From: Cunninghamella blakesleeana
Taxonomy: Eukaryota; Mucoromycota; Mucoromycetes; Mucorales; Cunninghamellaceae
Assembly (NCBI GenBank): GCA_017871115.1
Contig: JAFCIZ010000001.1
Coordinates: forward strand, 2,089,501 to 2,153,500
DNA length: 64,000 nucleotides
Reading direction: 5' to 3'
Within the stretch, counting starts at the first letter, position 1. The number at the start of each line of letters is the position of its first letter. A model generated the notes under the pieces. It was not told the origin of the DNA. It saw only the letters and a program-made list of their open reading frames with translations, and made no database searches. The position numbers and the translations under genes are program-made. Shown here in pieces: positions 1 to 11,524 of the stretch.

Positions 1-1
1 C

Positions 2-711
2 TTGCCAGAACCAGACACAGCGTGTGATAGTGAACGCCAGGTATAGCGAAATATTAAATCAAATATAACTGACAATATTATCTATATAAAAAAAGATAAT
101 ATACTGACAGATATTTATTATTATTGTTACGAAATTATTAGGAAAAAATTGAACACTTTTTATCTTTAAGGAAATCAGGACATTGTCTTAATGAACATTT
201 ACAGAGGAACAAATCATTTAGAAATCCAAGAATTTATGCAAAATTAGTAGAATTTGTAGATATAGATGAAATAGGTAGTAATTTCCCAAAAGATCAATTT
301 GATCCAAAAGGATTCCCAGCAAGCTCTTATATGGATGGTATATTAGAAACACAACGTCAAATTGCGGAGGAAAAGGCACAACGGGCAGCTCAAGGTCGTT
401 CACAACTTGCATTTGTTCCTTCCTCTACTTCTTCTTCTACTCCCCCTTCAATCTCATCACCTTCTACTTCATCACCTTCAGTAAATACATCCATAGATAA
501 AGCTTCCAAACTAGCGGCAGCAATGGCAAATGCAGCCAAAATAGCTAGTCGAATTGCTAAACCTGCCCACTCTCAACCTACACCATCTGTATCGTCCACC
601 ACTAATACTTCATCACCGACTGTTCGTTATACTAGTAGTACATCATCACATACAAAACGTAGCAGCCATGGTAAATGGGATAAATCAGATCATAAACGAA
701 GGCATCGATAA
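2..711 (+). CDS. SAP30BP/HCNGP-like transcriptional regulator, 3' part
   Basis: The C-terminal part of a gene that begins before the window. The exon at 2-40 reads LPEPDTACDSERQ. A GT-AG intron at 41-141 in phase 0 follows, then the last exon at 142-711. The join gives ...SERQ|EKIEHFLSLR, then FRNPRIYAKLVEF, DEIGSNFPKDQFDPKGF and a tail starting SSYMDGILETQRQIAEE. This order (LPxPP-like start, short helix, RNP.IYxKLVEF, E.GSNFPKDxFDP) is that of the HCNGP family, whose animal member SAP30BP is a nuclear protein tied to transcription and splicing. The rest is a Ser/Thr/Pro-rich tail ending in a basic Lys/Arg/His cluster. Family identity is fairly sure; the role in this organism is inferred only from the family. 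Confidence 0.8.
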
Positions 712-1143
712 TAATAATAATAATAAAATTACATATAAACATCATATCATAGATTTTTTATTTTTATTATTTTACAACGCTTTTATTTTAAATATTAATG
801 TCATATTTAATAAAATAAAATTCATCAAGTGCATTAAAATAGTAATCACTAACATACATTATGAAAAGAAAAAAAAAACCATTTATATCCACACTCTACC
901 ACAAAAAACGGTCTTTCTTTTACTAAATATACTACAATACCCATGTATAAATCGTTAAAAAAACTGGAGTACGTATAATTTTTCCTCATTTCTTTAATCC
1001 TATATTTTTTACTGGAATATTATAAATTATTATCCTTATTACTATATATTTACTTTCTATCGCTAAGTATATATCAAAATAATAATAAAAAAGACAATAT
1101 TTTTTTTATTTTATAGTTTAACAATGCTGAAAAATAAAATAAT
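712..1143. other. convergent intergenic region
   Basis: This stretch lies between the stop codons of the SAP30BP-like gene (+) and the chitin synthase gene (-). It is AT-rich and holds poly-A/T runs and AATAAA-like hexamers on both strands that could serve 3'-end formation. I see no coding potential; the open frame at 554-958 is an out-of-frame shadow running into the 3' UTR. Confidence 0.6.
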
Positions 1144-4100
1144 TTATATTTTAAGCCAATGAAAGATGATGTACACAAAACTTCCAATAAATCTAAAACA
1201 AGATACCCCAGTTATGATCCAAAGTAAGAATCCTGTATATGCGAGCGACATATCTTCTCGGTATTCATTAGACTGGTTTTTTATTTGAGAGCTTGATGAC
1301 GATTGAAAACTATCACTAGTGATAAAAGTAATTAAGAGTGCATTACATCCAATCCAAGCCAATACTAATTTCGTTCTAAATCCTCTATAATAATCATCTT
1401 GTTTGGTATGCGGCGATCGACTCTAAAAAATAAATCATAATAATAATGGACATAAAAAACAATAAACTAATATTAATATCTCTATTTCCTCTCTTTTTGA
1501 TTTTTTCGTTTTTGCTCCGACAGATCATATTATAATCTAATTTACTTGTTTGATAATATTTTGCTTTGTTTCCAAATTTGATCGTGCAATTTGATAATTT
1601 TTATTTATCATATCTAATCCATCCACTAATTCCACTTCTACAGTATCCATCCCTTTTTCAGATGAAACTTTATTAGCAACGCCTAAATCCATTTGCAAAG
1701 CATTATCCCCTTTTGTTCCCCAACTAAATAAAACAATATGTATATATAAATGAGCTATAATTATTATTATTTATATTATTTGTAGATTTAAGTTTACCTG
1801 ACATCGTGTATATTACAAAAGGCATATATATTTAAAATGTTTACGTATGTTGGCAATAAAAGAATATATTGGATAAAGCTAGTAAACATATGCGAAAAAT
1901 CCATAAAAAATAAGCCAGACACAAGATATAAACCATATGTTGAAGCCAATGATAAAAAGATATTTCTAAAGGTAGGCTGTTGCATAAGTAAAAGAAAATG
2001 ATTTGTAGACCCGCCTTGATCCCATTCAGATTTTTCTATTGTGCTACTAATACCTTGGAAGGACAGCCATACGCCAGCAAATACAGTATAGAGCATTATA
2101 ATACTATAAGCTATCACTGATATTGTAAACATGCATTTTGATCTATGAGTAAGTCATAAATATAAATAGGTAGATATAGATATATATAAATCATGCTTCT
2201 GTTTTCCTTTTTTATTATCTATTATTTTATTTTATTTTTGTTGCTTACCCTTGGGGTCTATTTCCCATTGAACAAATGAAAGAAACAATAATCAAAAAAA
2301 CATAAAGATAGCAAAGAGTATGAAAGATACGTTCACCCCACCCGTTGCCAAAGGGATCATTTGGTTCAATTGCTAGTGATTTTGATATGAAATAAAATGT
2401 AAGATAAAAGTTTGCCTAAAAGAAAGAAAGATTAATTAATCGATAATAAAAAATAATAAATATCATTATTATCCAAAGCATCTTATATATTTATATATTC
2501 TTTTTTATTTTGCTTTGTATTATTTTATATTACCATACAAAACCAATTAAGCATAAGGTTGAGAAAATTAAAAATAAATTCAATAGATAACATGATTTTT
2601 CGAACTGTAGTGTGATCAGTCTTCCAAATACGTTTAAAATTCCAAATAGAATAAACAGCAGCAAAAAGACTTCCATTAAGCCAACGCCGACGTTGTGATA
2701 TAAATTCAGGAAGTTGATTAGGACAATCAGTTTCACCAAAAGCAGATTTGACGTATTTAAGGATCCATTTCTCGTGTTTTTTTGCGATTAGTTCAAAACA
2801 TAAAATACGATCTTCAGCAAGATACATATTTTTTGTAAATATATCTGAATCAAAACTCTGTTTATTATTACTATTGTTATTATCCAAGAGGGATGTTGGT
2901 GTTTCATTTATAAAATATTTTTGTAAAGGACCTTGACCATTAACATCATTTAATAAAGCAACATATCTATAAGCAGAAAATGCGCCAGGCAAAACACTAA
3001 TATAACCAAAGACACTTTCCATAGGTTTATCTAATATATTCGACATTTTATATTCAAAGTTTTGCGCTGCTACAAGAGGGTTCAATAAATCAAGAAATGC
3101 TTTTCCTTTCATAACACATATTTCACCACATACACCGCCAACATCTTTTTGCAAATGAAATGTTTTCCACAAGTGGTAGATAGACGTTTTACCAGGTCGT
3201 GTGCCAACATCAATAAGAGCACAGATATTAGGCCGTAGTATAGGGCCAAAAGCGTTAAATAGCCAACGGTGTGAATTTATCTTTTTTGTATTTTGTTCTT
3301 TTAAACAAAATAATAGTTGTACAGGTACGATTCCTTTATCAACGCCTTTTACTTTAAGGTCAGCATCTATAGATAGTTGTGTAGTATACTTTAATATTTT
3401 AGAAAGAAAAAAGAAAAAGAGTTATGAATTTTTTTTAAAAAAAATGTCTGAATTTTTATATTAAATTTTTTTGATACCTCGAATAAATGAGCTTGAACTG
3501 GTTTACCATTCACCATATTTTTTGCAATACCTTTTTGATAAACACCCATTGTTGATAACACATCTAATACACGTGGATTGCAATATTTTCTTCCATCTTG
3601 AACAATGCCAACCACTACTTTTTTCCAACCTTCCATTTCCCCCCATACTTTTGATTTTTTACGAGAACATAAATAAGCGATATTTTTCATAACTGCATGC
3701 ATTGTTCTTGTAAATAATATTTCATTTTCCTATTTATTTATTTTTTTAAAAATATAAAAAAAAAGATTAATAAATACATAGGTGATACAGCGAGGCATTT
3801 TATTTTATTTTGCTTTATCATTTCTAAATAAACAAATCAAAACTTACGTTATACATAGTAACACCTATAAATAATTCCGTTTCTCTATTCATTAATTTTG
3901 GTCTTAAGGTATAATCATTTAAAGAAAAGTCATCTGGTTGACAAGTAACGGCTGTGTATCTCATTTGGTTAAACTCTGTTTTATCCCGAAGTGGGCATTG
4001 ATCTAATAATGATGTTGGTACAGGACATTCTAATACTAAATTTCCTTGATATAAAGGTATGTGTCTTGTTCGAACCCCGTTAGTTACATAACGATGAGAA

Positions 4101-4354
4101 GGAGAAGAAGGATGTGCCGAAGATCTAGATGGGGAGTAGTAATATTCGTTGTGTGGATATAAATTATTATTATTATTATTAGGTAATTTTGGTAATTGCT
4201 GTTGTTGATGTTGTTGATGTTGTACAGTTTTAGGAGTATTTATTGTTGGATAGCTATTTTGCTTAGTAACTTTTCTATTATTTGGATAAGACGGGTACAT
4301 TATAGGTGACACAATAGTTGAATTGTAGTATTTTTCTTCATTACTTATACTCAT
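1144..4354 (-). CDS. chitin synthase, division 1 (class I-III type)
   Basis: A plasma-membrane family 2 glycosyltransferase that makes chitin from UDP-GlcNAc. Seven exons (4354-3848, 3729-3478, 3388-2534, 2415-2249, 2142-1798, 1723-1546, 1422-1144) close in frame to about 860 aa, normal for the class. A low-complexity N-terminus of about 130 residues precedes the CHS N-domain ([33 protein letters not shown]). The catalytic domain has [22 protein letters not shown], the AEDR motif and the QRRRWLNGS product-site motif, all intact. The C-terminal part has several membrane segments, [18 protein letters not shown] and SWGTKGD, then [15 protein letters not shown]. There is no myosin-motor or cytochrome-b5 domain, so classes IV, V and VII are excluded. 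It diverges from the TMEM184 gene across a 638-bp promoter. Which of classes I-III it belongs to needs a tree. Confidence 0.95.
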
Positions 4355-4992
4355 TCTATATTTATTTAATCATCTATATATTATCGTATTTAAAAGAAAT
4401 ATGGATCAAAGAAAAAAAAAAAAAAAAAGTGGAAGAAAAGAAAATGATTAGTCGTAAATAATTTTTTTTAAAAAAAGAGATCATCGGAAATTTGGAATTT
4501 AATATTAATGCCCTTGATGATTTCTTTTATCACTATATGCTCCCCTTAGTTTTTTCGAATGATTGAACGCTTAAACCATTTTCACTTTATTTCCATTTTA
4601 GGAAACGCCGTTTTGAGCATCCGTATAACCGAAGCATTATTGTTTTATTTATTATTTCATTAATGGTATACTTTTATATATCTATATAATAGTATATATA
4701 TAATTATATATATATGTCATCACTACCTACCGTTATATGTTATAATATATTATTATATAGCACGTACGTATAAGAATTACTTTTTATACTATATAGAATT
4801 AAAATAATTTGATTTTTTTATATTTACTTAGTTTGTACAATTTATTTTCGTATTACCTTCCTTGGCATTTTTATTATAGTTTAAAACTCCATTGAAAAAA
4901 AAAAAAAAAATTTAAATTTACTAAATATCGACAATTTTCTCTCTCTCTTTTTTTTACAAAATATTATTTTTTAACTAAGCTAATTTGATTCT
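4355..4992. promoter_or_regulatory. divergent promoter, chitin synthase / TMEM184
   Basis: 638 bp separate the two start codons. The stretch contains (TA)n tracts around 4676-4720, poly-A at about 4414-4430 and poly-T/poly-A runs, plus a CTCTCTCTCTTTTTTTT pyrimidine tract just before the TMEM184 start. No ORF or RNA gene is evident. Promoter function is inferred from position. Confidence 0.5.
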
Positions 4993-5213
4993 ATGGAAAG
5001 TAGTGAAAACACCTGCCCAACTCCTGGTGGTTTATCAACGGATAATGGTTTGTAAGTGAATTTTGAATCTTTTAAATAGAAATCAAAAAATAGTTTTTAT
5101 ATGTTTATTAATCCATTGTATCTTGTTTTTTATTTATATTAATATTTAGTCGTCCTGGCTTCAACTGGAAGAGTTTATTAGTCGATCCAAGGTATATATT
5201 GACTAATGAATAA

Positions 5214-5253
<40 letters not shown>

Positions 5254-6840
5254 AAGAAAAAAAAAAGAAATATAAATAGAGGAAAACATTGTATATAGGG
5301 CTAGTTAATAAACAACACCTTTTTATTTTTATTCTTTATTTTTTAACTAGTCAAAACTGGCATATTATTGGATGGATGGCTAGTTTGGCTTGCTTATTGG
5401 TCACTTGGATTATAGCTATCATTACTATAAGAAAGCATTTTAAGAATTATTAGTAAATTATATATACATACAGATATATTATGAAGGATATGAATATAAA
5501 TGGGTTAACTTATTTATTAATCCAACTATTTTAAAATCATTTGTTAATACATTTATATATTATTAGTGAACCACAGCATCAACGCCATAAAGTCAGAGTG
5601 CTGCTGTATCCTCCATTTTATATGTTGCTCTGTTGGTTATCTTACTTACGATATGATTATTCAACTACAATTATGTTTTTTGCTACTCTATTTGAAGCCT
5701 TTGCCGTTTATAACTTATTTGCATGTTATCAATCCTATTTACAACCGTTTAGAGTTGAAGCTGGCGATATAAAAGAAGAAGCCCATCCTACTGTTATACC
5801 TTATGTAAAAGTACATATGTGAGTATTATACATCATTAATGAATAAGAAAAATAAATAAAATTAAATTATATTTATACTGATTATCATTATATATTATTA
5901 TTATGAATTATTTATTATTCACTATTAATGTTTTTAGAAAGTCTAGATGGGGCATGCATTTTAGAACTATAATCGACATCTTGGTAATTCAGTATCCTGT
6001 TTGGTAAATATATTCATAATTATACACATAAAAAAAACAATAGAAATATGATTAGTTTGTTTTAATAATAATGATTATTCTTTAAATATATTAGGTCTGT
6101 TATATCTGCTTTTATATCCATCTTTACTGAATTAAAAGGTTATTACTGTCCAGATAGTTTTTCTTTTAAAGGTGCTCATGTATATCTTACTATTATAAAC
6201 TTTATTGCCTTATCCATAATTATCTCAGCATTATTTGTCTATATAGCTACTTTTAAACAGGAATGGAGCCGTGCAAATATTTCAGCTCATGGTATGTTTT
6301 GGAGTTTAAAGGGTCCTATTATGATCAACTTTTATATTGGTGTTTTATTACTTGATGGACTAGCTTATGCTGGTGTTATTCATGGTACAGATGGGACCCA
6401 TTCTTCTGATGGTTTAGCCTGGTCAACAGAAAATGTAAAGAACGGTTTAGAAGTTATTGTTGGTAATATATACATACATGCATATATATAATAAACAAAA
6501 ATAGTAATATTAATGATCCTAATATATTGGTTTTTTTTTTTACTATATAATTATAGAATGTGTGGTATTGACAGGCGCCATGTTATTAATGACAAAATAC
6601 TTTGGACCAAATGATTCCATCAACCGATCACTTAATTTGATAAATTCAGATGATCAGCCCATTGAAAAATTATCCTCCTTTGGTGCCTTTTGTGATGCTT
6701 ATGTTAATTATATTCCAGAATTTTTGCGTAATATTTTCTATTGTGGAAGAGATACCAAGAAATTGGCCGCAAAAAGAAGAAGGATGAAAAAGCAACAAAA
6801 GCAAGAATATACTGAAGTTACTGCATTGACAACTCTCTAA
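4993..6840 (+). CDS. TMEM184 / organic solute transporter alpha-like 7-TM protein (DUF300)
   Basis: Seven exons (4993-5051, 5150-5191, 5351-5452, 5567-5818, 5938-6003, 6095-6462, 6557-6840) join in frame to about 390 aa. Family hallmarks are HKVRVLLYPPFY, then the helix with LFEAFAVYNLFACYQSYL, and the later LKGPIMINFYIGVLL and FGAFCDAY blocks. I count seven hydrophobic segments: near residues 37-59, the two around the YPPFY and YNLF motifs, and four after KSRWGMHFRT. The C-terminus is a charged Lys/Arg tail (KKLAAKRRRMKKQQK), likely cytoplasmic. Members occur across eukaryotes and are implicated in membrane trafficking or steroid/solute transport; the substrate cannot be told here. The start gives a short polar N-terminus before TM1, as usual for the family. 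Confidence 0.9.
5218..5252. repeat. (TA)n microsatellite in TMEM184 intron 2
   Basis: An almost pure TA dinucleotide run of about 35 bp sits inside the 159-bp intron 5192-5350. It is one of many such runs in this window. Confidence 0.8.
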
Positions 6841-7147
6841 ATACCATTCACCTATACATATAATATTATTACTATAATTTATTTGCCATTATTATTCATT
6901 ATTTATTAATATATTTTTTTTCTTATTCAACATTATTATTAAGTGTAAAATAACAATAAAAAAACTAAACCTTTTTTAGTTTATGAATATATCCATATAT
7001 CATTAAAACTAAATTCTTTAAAAATAAAAACAAGCTATTTTATTTATTAAAGGGAATCTGATTTTTATTCGTTAAAACAAACCTTTTTTTATTTATTAAA
7101 CAAAATTTTTTTATTTATTAAAATTAACCTTTTATTTTATTCCGTAA
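6841..7147. other. convergent intergenic region
   Basis: 307 bp between the TMEM184 stop (+) and the nine-repeat Myb stop (-). It holds tandem variants of a TTTATTTATTAAA-type motif between about 7035 and 7140 (TTTTATTTATTAAA..., TTTATTTATTAAACAAA, TTTATTTATTAAAATTA). Only 3'-end signals are expected here. Confidence 0.5.
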
Positions 7148-9118
7148 TTATTTAAAAAAATTACCAGAACGAGCCATGGATGAATATTTTAATCTACATG
7201 ACCAAGCTGATCTGCCTGTATTTAATTCTTTAGATATCCTTTCCCAAAACATATTTTGTGTGCTGTTTCCTTTTTCTTCTTTTTCAAAATTATCATCCTG
7301 ATTATAACTAGTAGTAGTAGTAGTAGAGTTGGCCATTTTATGTTTTTGTACTAATTCAACAAGTTGCAATCGTTCATTCCAATCCCAATGGCCCTTTTTT
7401 GTAATATTATGATTTAAACATGTTTCCCAATGTTGACGGCATTGATTGGCTGATCGTTTTGTATTAACTAGCCTTGCTATTTTACCCCAAGAAAAATCAC
7501 GCTCATGTTGGTAATGAGCCATAGCAAATATCAATCGTTCGTCTTCCTCTTTTGTCCATTTCCCTGTTCCAGGTAATAGTTGCTCCATGTGATTGACTAA
7601 AACTGTATCCATTGCTGCTGGTCCATCCTCTTCATCACTATTGTTTTCATATTTATGCTTTATATTTTTTAAATACCATGTCATTAATTGAACTGGTTTT
7701 CGATGTGGAAGGAAGGTTTTACTGATAACTACCCAATTATGGCCAAATATATCAACACCATGTAAAATTCTTGCTTTTTCTTGTTCTGTTAAACTTTTAT
7801 TATAAATAACAGTTGGATCGGATTTATATTGTAAAACTCTGGTATACCGATAACGACATTGAGCGGCTGTTCTTGTACCATGGTATTTTGCAATTGTGTT
7901 CCAATCTTTACCATATTTATTCATTAATTTTTCTAATTCTATATCTTCTTCGTCTGTCCATTTTCCTAATCGATAATCTTTATTTAATTTATTTTGCGCA
8001 TAGTTTACATCATTCTTCGTATTTATTACATTATATTTATTGGTATCGTTGTTGTTATTGTTTTCATTTGTTTTATCACTATCACCCCTATCAACTTCTC
8101 CATCCAATTTTAAAACCATACTTTTATTTTCTTTTTGAATAAATGCACGCGGATGGCAATCTAAATAAGTCATCATCAATTTTCCAATACGTTTTTTCCA
8201 TAATGGCTTGGTTTCTTCCGGTTGCTGCAATATATCCTTTTCATTATAGATAATGCTTAATTCATTTTTGAGAGTACGATTAAATAAGCTAGAGCATTCC
8301 CAGTCAGCACGTTTCAGGTATTTAGCAATAGTTACCCATTTACCATGGTGGATATAAACCAATTCCCAAAATAACTGTATGTCATTCTTTGACCATGGTT
8401 TCTTGGATTGTGTACGTGATGGGTCAATGCAGGAATCATATTTTACTTTACATTGTTTGACCGTACGACCTGGTAATCCTTCTACTACCTTTTCCCAATT
8501 TTCTGTGCCATATACTACTGTTCTACGTAATAGTATATCCATTTCTTCTGTTGTCCAAGTATCGTGCTTAATAGAAGGATTTACATGATTATCATATCTT
8601 TGCTTTATGTTTACTCTACTCCGATGAGGTAAATACAAACGATGAATAGTTTCCCATTTTCCATATCCAATGTGTTTAACTCCCTTTATTAACAGCTCAT
8701 CTTCTTCTTTTGTCCAATATTTTCGTTTATAGAGCTGAGGATTAATTTGTAAAGACCATATATTGGCCAATTGACGCGGCGAGCGTTGAGGTACAAATTG
8801 AGCTGCGATTTGTTTCCACTGTCCTACACCTAGCGTTTCTATACCTCGTTCAAACTGTTTTCTTTCAAAAGGTGTTAATGAACCACGCTGAATAGAAGGA
8901 TTAACTATATCTGACCATCGTATCATACAAGCATTGGCTGTTTTATGAGGTAAAGCGTGCTGTACTAAACTATTCCATTTTTTTCCATTACTTCTGACAT
9001 AATCTTGGAGTAATTGATCTTCCCAAGGTTCCCAAGTAGTATGAAGGAATCGCACCTTGTTGAAAGTTATTACTGACTGTTTATCATAACGCCAACGCTT
9101 TAATAAAAGTAATATCAT
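7148..9118 (-). CDS. multi-repeat Myb/SANT protein (nine repeats) with presequence-like N-terminus
   Basis: A single uninterrupted frame of 656 aa. I count nine Myb/SANT repeats. In order they start near WEPWEDQLLQDY, LTPFERKQFERG, YWTKEEDELLIKG, TWTTEEMDILLRR, PWSKNDIQLFWEL, KWTDEEDIELEKL, SLTEQEKARILHG, KWTKEEDERLIFA and HWDWNERLQLVEL. Each ends in the R-x(5)-C/W-x-x-R/Y third-helix pattern, for example RTAAQCRYRYTRV. A low-complexity Asn/Asp/Lys linker separates repeats 5 and 6. The first 28 residues (MILLLLKRWRYDKQ... FNKVRFLHTT) are basic, free of acidic residues apart from one Asp, and end in R-F-L-H-T-T, which fits an R-x-(F/L/I)-x-x-(T/S) mitochondrial processing motif. SNAPC4 and DMP1/TTF1-type Myb proteins have several repeats but not this N-terminus. 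DNA or RNA binding follows from the fold; mitochondrial location is inference. Confidence 0.85.
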   Translation of the reverse strand: MILLLLKRWRYDKQSVITFNKVRFLHTTWEPWEDQLLQDYVRSNGKKWNSLVQHALPHKTANACMIRWSDIVNPSIQRGSLTPFERKQFERGIETLGVGQWKQIAAQFVPQRSPRQLANIWSLQINPQLYKRKYWTKEEDELLIKGVKHIGYGKWETIHRLYLPHRSRVNIKQRYDNHVNPSIKHDTWTTEEMDILLRRTVVYGTENWEKVVEGLPGRTVKQCKVKYDSCIDPSRTQSKKPWSKNDIQLFWELVYIHHGKWVTIAKYLKRADWECSSLFNRTLKNELSIIYNEKDILQQPEETKPLWKKRIGKLMMTYLDCHPRAFIQKENKSMVLKLDGEVDRGDSDKTNENNNNNDTNKYNVINTKNDVNYAQNKLNKDYRLGKWTDEEDIELEKLMNKYGKDWNTIAKYHGTRTAAQCRYRYTRVLQYKSDPTVIYNKSLTEQEKARILHGVDIFGHNWVVISKTFLPHRKPVQLMTWYLKNIKHKYENNSDEEDGPAAMDTVLVNHMEQLLPGTGKWTKEEDERLIFAMAHYQHERDFSWGKIARLVNTKRSANQCRQHWETCLNHNITKKGHWDWNERLQLVELVQKHKMANSTTTTTSYNQDDNFEKEEKGNSTQNMFWERISKELNTGRSAWSCRLKYSSMARSGNFFK

Positions 9119-9127
9119 TATATCATC

Positions 9128-9161
<34 letters not shown>

Positions 9162-9897
9162 AAAGAAAGGAAGGAAAAAAAAAAAAAAGATGCAAAGAAA
9201 TATTTATCTTTTTAAAAAAAAATAAAAAATATGAGAAAAGAAGGTTGAAACAACTTTTCTATTTTTTTTTGTTCCACATATATAGAAAATTTTTTGAAAT
9301 TCAGTCACCCAATTTTTTTATCCATATTTCTCTTTATACTTTTTTAAAAATATAAAGTTAAATTTATGGAAGTATATAAAAAGAACATTAACTGAAAAGA
9401 ATGATCAAAAAAATAATATTACGTTAAATATTTAGCTGTTCCCAAAAGCATTCATGATCAATGCATAAAGTTTAGCTTAGGTTTAGATAATGATCAAGTT
9501 TATGGTCTGTTAAAACTTCATATCAAGTGGTTTACTATCTGTAGAGATAGTAATGTATTTAACTTGAAATATTATACTTGAATTATCCTTTTCAGTTAAT
9601 AAAATCATACTTTATGCTCTCGAAATTATTTGCTATTTTTTTTTTTTTAAATCCCATTTAGACCTCTGTAAATTATATTAAGCTTACACCACACAATAAC
9701 CATCATATTATAAAAAAATCAACCCACTATATCGTTTTATTTTTTTTAATTTTTTTTTTTATTACTATTTAAATAAAAAAGATGTAAAAACAATAGTTAA
9801 CACCCATCACCAGAAGAAGAAAAATATATTATTGTAATTTTAAAAAATAAAAAAAAGGAACACTTTTTTCTTTTTTAATTCAGATATTATTTTTTCT
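9119..9897. other. intergenic region upstream of the multi-Myb gene, holding an inverted-repeat element
   Basis: 779 bp lie between the multi-Myb start codon and the eL6 stop codon, both on the minus strand. A (TA)n run at about 9130-9160 lies directly 5' of the Myb start. The middle third (9387-9600) is less simple in composition than its surroundings and is bounded by inverted repeats, listed separately. Confidence 0.5.
9387..9600. mobile_element. candidate MITE or structured RNA with 13-bp terminal inverted repeats
   Basis: ATTAACTGAAAAG at 9387-9399 is repeated as a perfect reverse complement, CTTTTCAGTTAAT, at 9588-9600. Looser inverted similarity continues inward for about 30 bp (TTAAATA at 9424-9430 matches inverted sequence near 9557-9563). 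An internal perfect hairpin, TACTATCT-GTAG-AGATAGTA, lies at 9533-9552. Read as a transposon derivative, TTAA (or TA) flanks both ends, as expected for piggyBac-like or Tc1/mariner-like target sites, though a palindromic end produces this automatically. Read as RNA, the ends would form a closing stem. No ORF is present. Only one copy lies in this window. Confidence 0.35.
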
Positions 9898-10599
9898 TTA
9901 GAATTTCAAGTCATGAGGGAATTGACCCTTGGATAAAGAGAAGGTGGAAGCCAAGTATTGACGGAGGAAAGGAGTTTTAGCAACGGCTTCAATGATAGCC
10001 TTATCAACAGCCTTTTGATCAGCAGCCTTGGATTCAGGGAAGGCCTTCTTCTTACCAGCATCAGCAAGGAATTCAGCCTTAGCATTAGCAGATTTCTTGA
10101 AGTAAGCATCGTTGAATTTAGCATCAACAGCAGCGTTAACATCAATCTTGGTAGAGGTAGCAATAACGTAAGCTTGATCTACACGACGTAAAGGAACACC
10201 GTTGATCTTGTAAGGACCAGTAACTAATAAAAGACCGCTATCCAATTGCTTCAAGACAACAACGCGCTTTCCACGATGACGACCAGCTAATAAGATAACA
10301 ACGGTACCAGGGGTGATGGAGGCACGGAGAGCTTGTTTCTTGATGGTCTTACGAGATTGCTTGGGTTGAGGAATATCTTCAGCAGGATAGAAACGGCTGG
10401 CCTTGTTGGCAGGGACAGTACGCTTGCCACCATTCTTGGCACCTTTAACTTCTACAACTTTATCAGCGGCAGGAGCCTTTTCGGCAGCAGCAATGGTTTT
10501 CTTGGTGCGCTTGTATAAAGCCTTCTTACCATAGACGGCGGAACGACTAAGACGAGAGACACCGGGAACAAGGTAGGAATTTCTGGGTGCGTGAGCCAT
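9898..10599 (-). CDS. RPL6: 60S ribosomal protein eL6
   Basis: Intronless, 233 aa. The protein has the eL6 core: a basic N-terminus (MAHAPRNSYLVPGVSRLSRS), SRFYPAEDIPQPK, then the KOW-like segment TPGTVVILLAGRHRGKRVV, VTGPYKINGVPLRRVDQAYVIATST, and the C-terminus FPHDLKF. It is a structural component of the large cytosolic subunit. Codon use is clearly more GC-rich and more biased (AAG, GCC, ACC) than neighbouring genes, as expected for a very highly expressed gene. Shadow frames in the same interval are artefacts of this bias. The ATG is preceded on its strand by an A-rich leader. Confidence 0.97.
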   Translation of the reverse strand: MAHAPRNSYLVPGVSRLSRSAVYGKKALYKRTKKTIAAAEKAPAADKVVEVKGAKNGGKRTVPANKASRFYPAEDIPQPKQSRKTIKKQALRASITPGTVVILLAGRHRGKRVVVLKQLDSGLLLVTGPYKINGVPLRRVDQAYVIATSTKIDVNAAVDAKFNDAYFKKSANAKAEFLADAGKKKAFPESKAADQKAVDKAIIEAVAKTPFLRQYLASTFSLSKGQFPHDLKF

Positions 10600-11524
10600 T
10601 GTTGCTATTTTTTAGGAATACCATATGTAAAATAATAAGAAAAATTATTGGATAAGGTTAATAAAAAAAAGAATCATTCATATTAAACTATTACTTTATC
10701 TTTTTTTTTTTAAAAAAAAGGACTATTTGACATAAAATATTATATATATATATCTGTATCTAAATCTACTATCCACAACACACTGATTATTTTATATATT
10801 CATATAAACACTTATACACTATCACTCTTTTCTTTTAATATACCCCCTTTTTTTAAGCACTTTTTCAATATATTTGTATATATATATACATATATGTAAA
10901 TATGTAAATATATCTAAATATATATCCATATCCAACTCCAACTACGCCTCTCATATCATAGCTATTATCGTTTATACATAATAAAGCACCTCTTTGTTTT
11001 TTTTTAATATATATATATATATATTGTTGATATTATTTTAATAATAGCTATTATATTATATTGCATGTGTAGTTGAGGCCAGTAAAATAAATGATATAAA
11101 GCTGGTTTCGATTCATAATATTATAGTGTATAGATTAATTTTTTAAAAAAAAAATCCATAGTTGATCATCGATCCATTAACTTCAAATTGATTCATCCAT
11201 CCATTCATTCTATTCGATTTTATTCATCCATCCATATTGTACCTCTTTATCTATGTCAAATAGTCCTTTTAAATCATTATTGTAGAATACACACCTTTTG
11301 GACAGAAAAAAAGAGGGTGTTTATAGATCTCCACTTTTCACCATTAATTTAAAAAAAAAATTAAAGCGTATGAATATATTTAAAAACCGCTCCCGGCTCG
11401 AAACCATTGTATTTCCTTATTTGTAATGAAGAAAAAATTGATTCTCATTTTTCCTCAAATTTTTTTTTTTTTTTACTTGCACTTTTTTATTTAATATAAT
11501 TAATATAAAATAAAATAAAACAGA
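10600..11524. promoter_or_regulatory. divergent promoter, eL6 / ANAPC13-like
   Basis: 925 bp between two divergent start codons. There are T-run/A-run tracts (TTTTTTTTTTTAAAAAAAA near 10692-10713), two (TA)n tracts, and repeated TTCATCCATCCAT words around 11190-11235. A less AT-rich patch at 11387-11408 contains CCGCTCCCGGCTCG. These may be promoter elements of the strongly expressed eL6 gene, but I cannot assign factors. Confidence 0.4.

Noticed and set aside
9906..10518. Long open frames on both strands overlapping the eL6 gene
   Set aside because: Shadows produced by the strong codon bias of the real eL6 frame.
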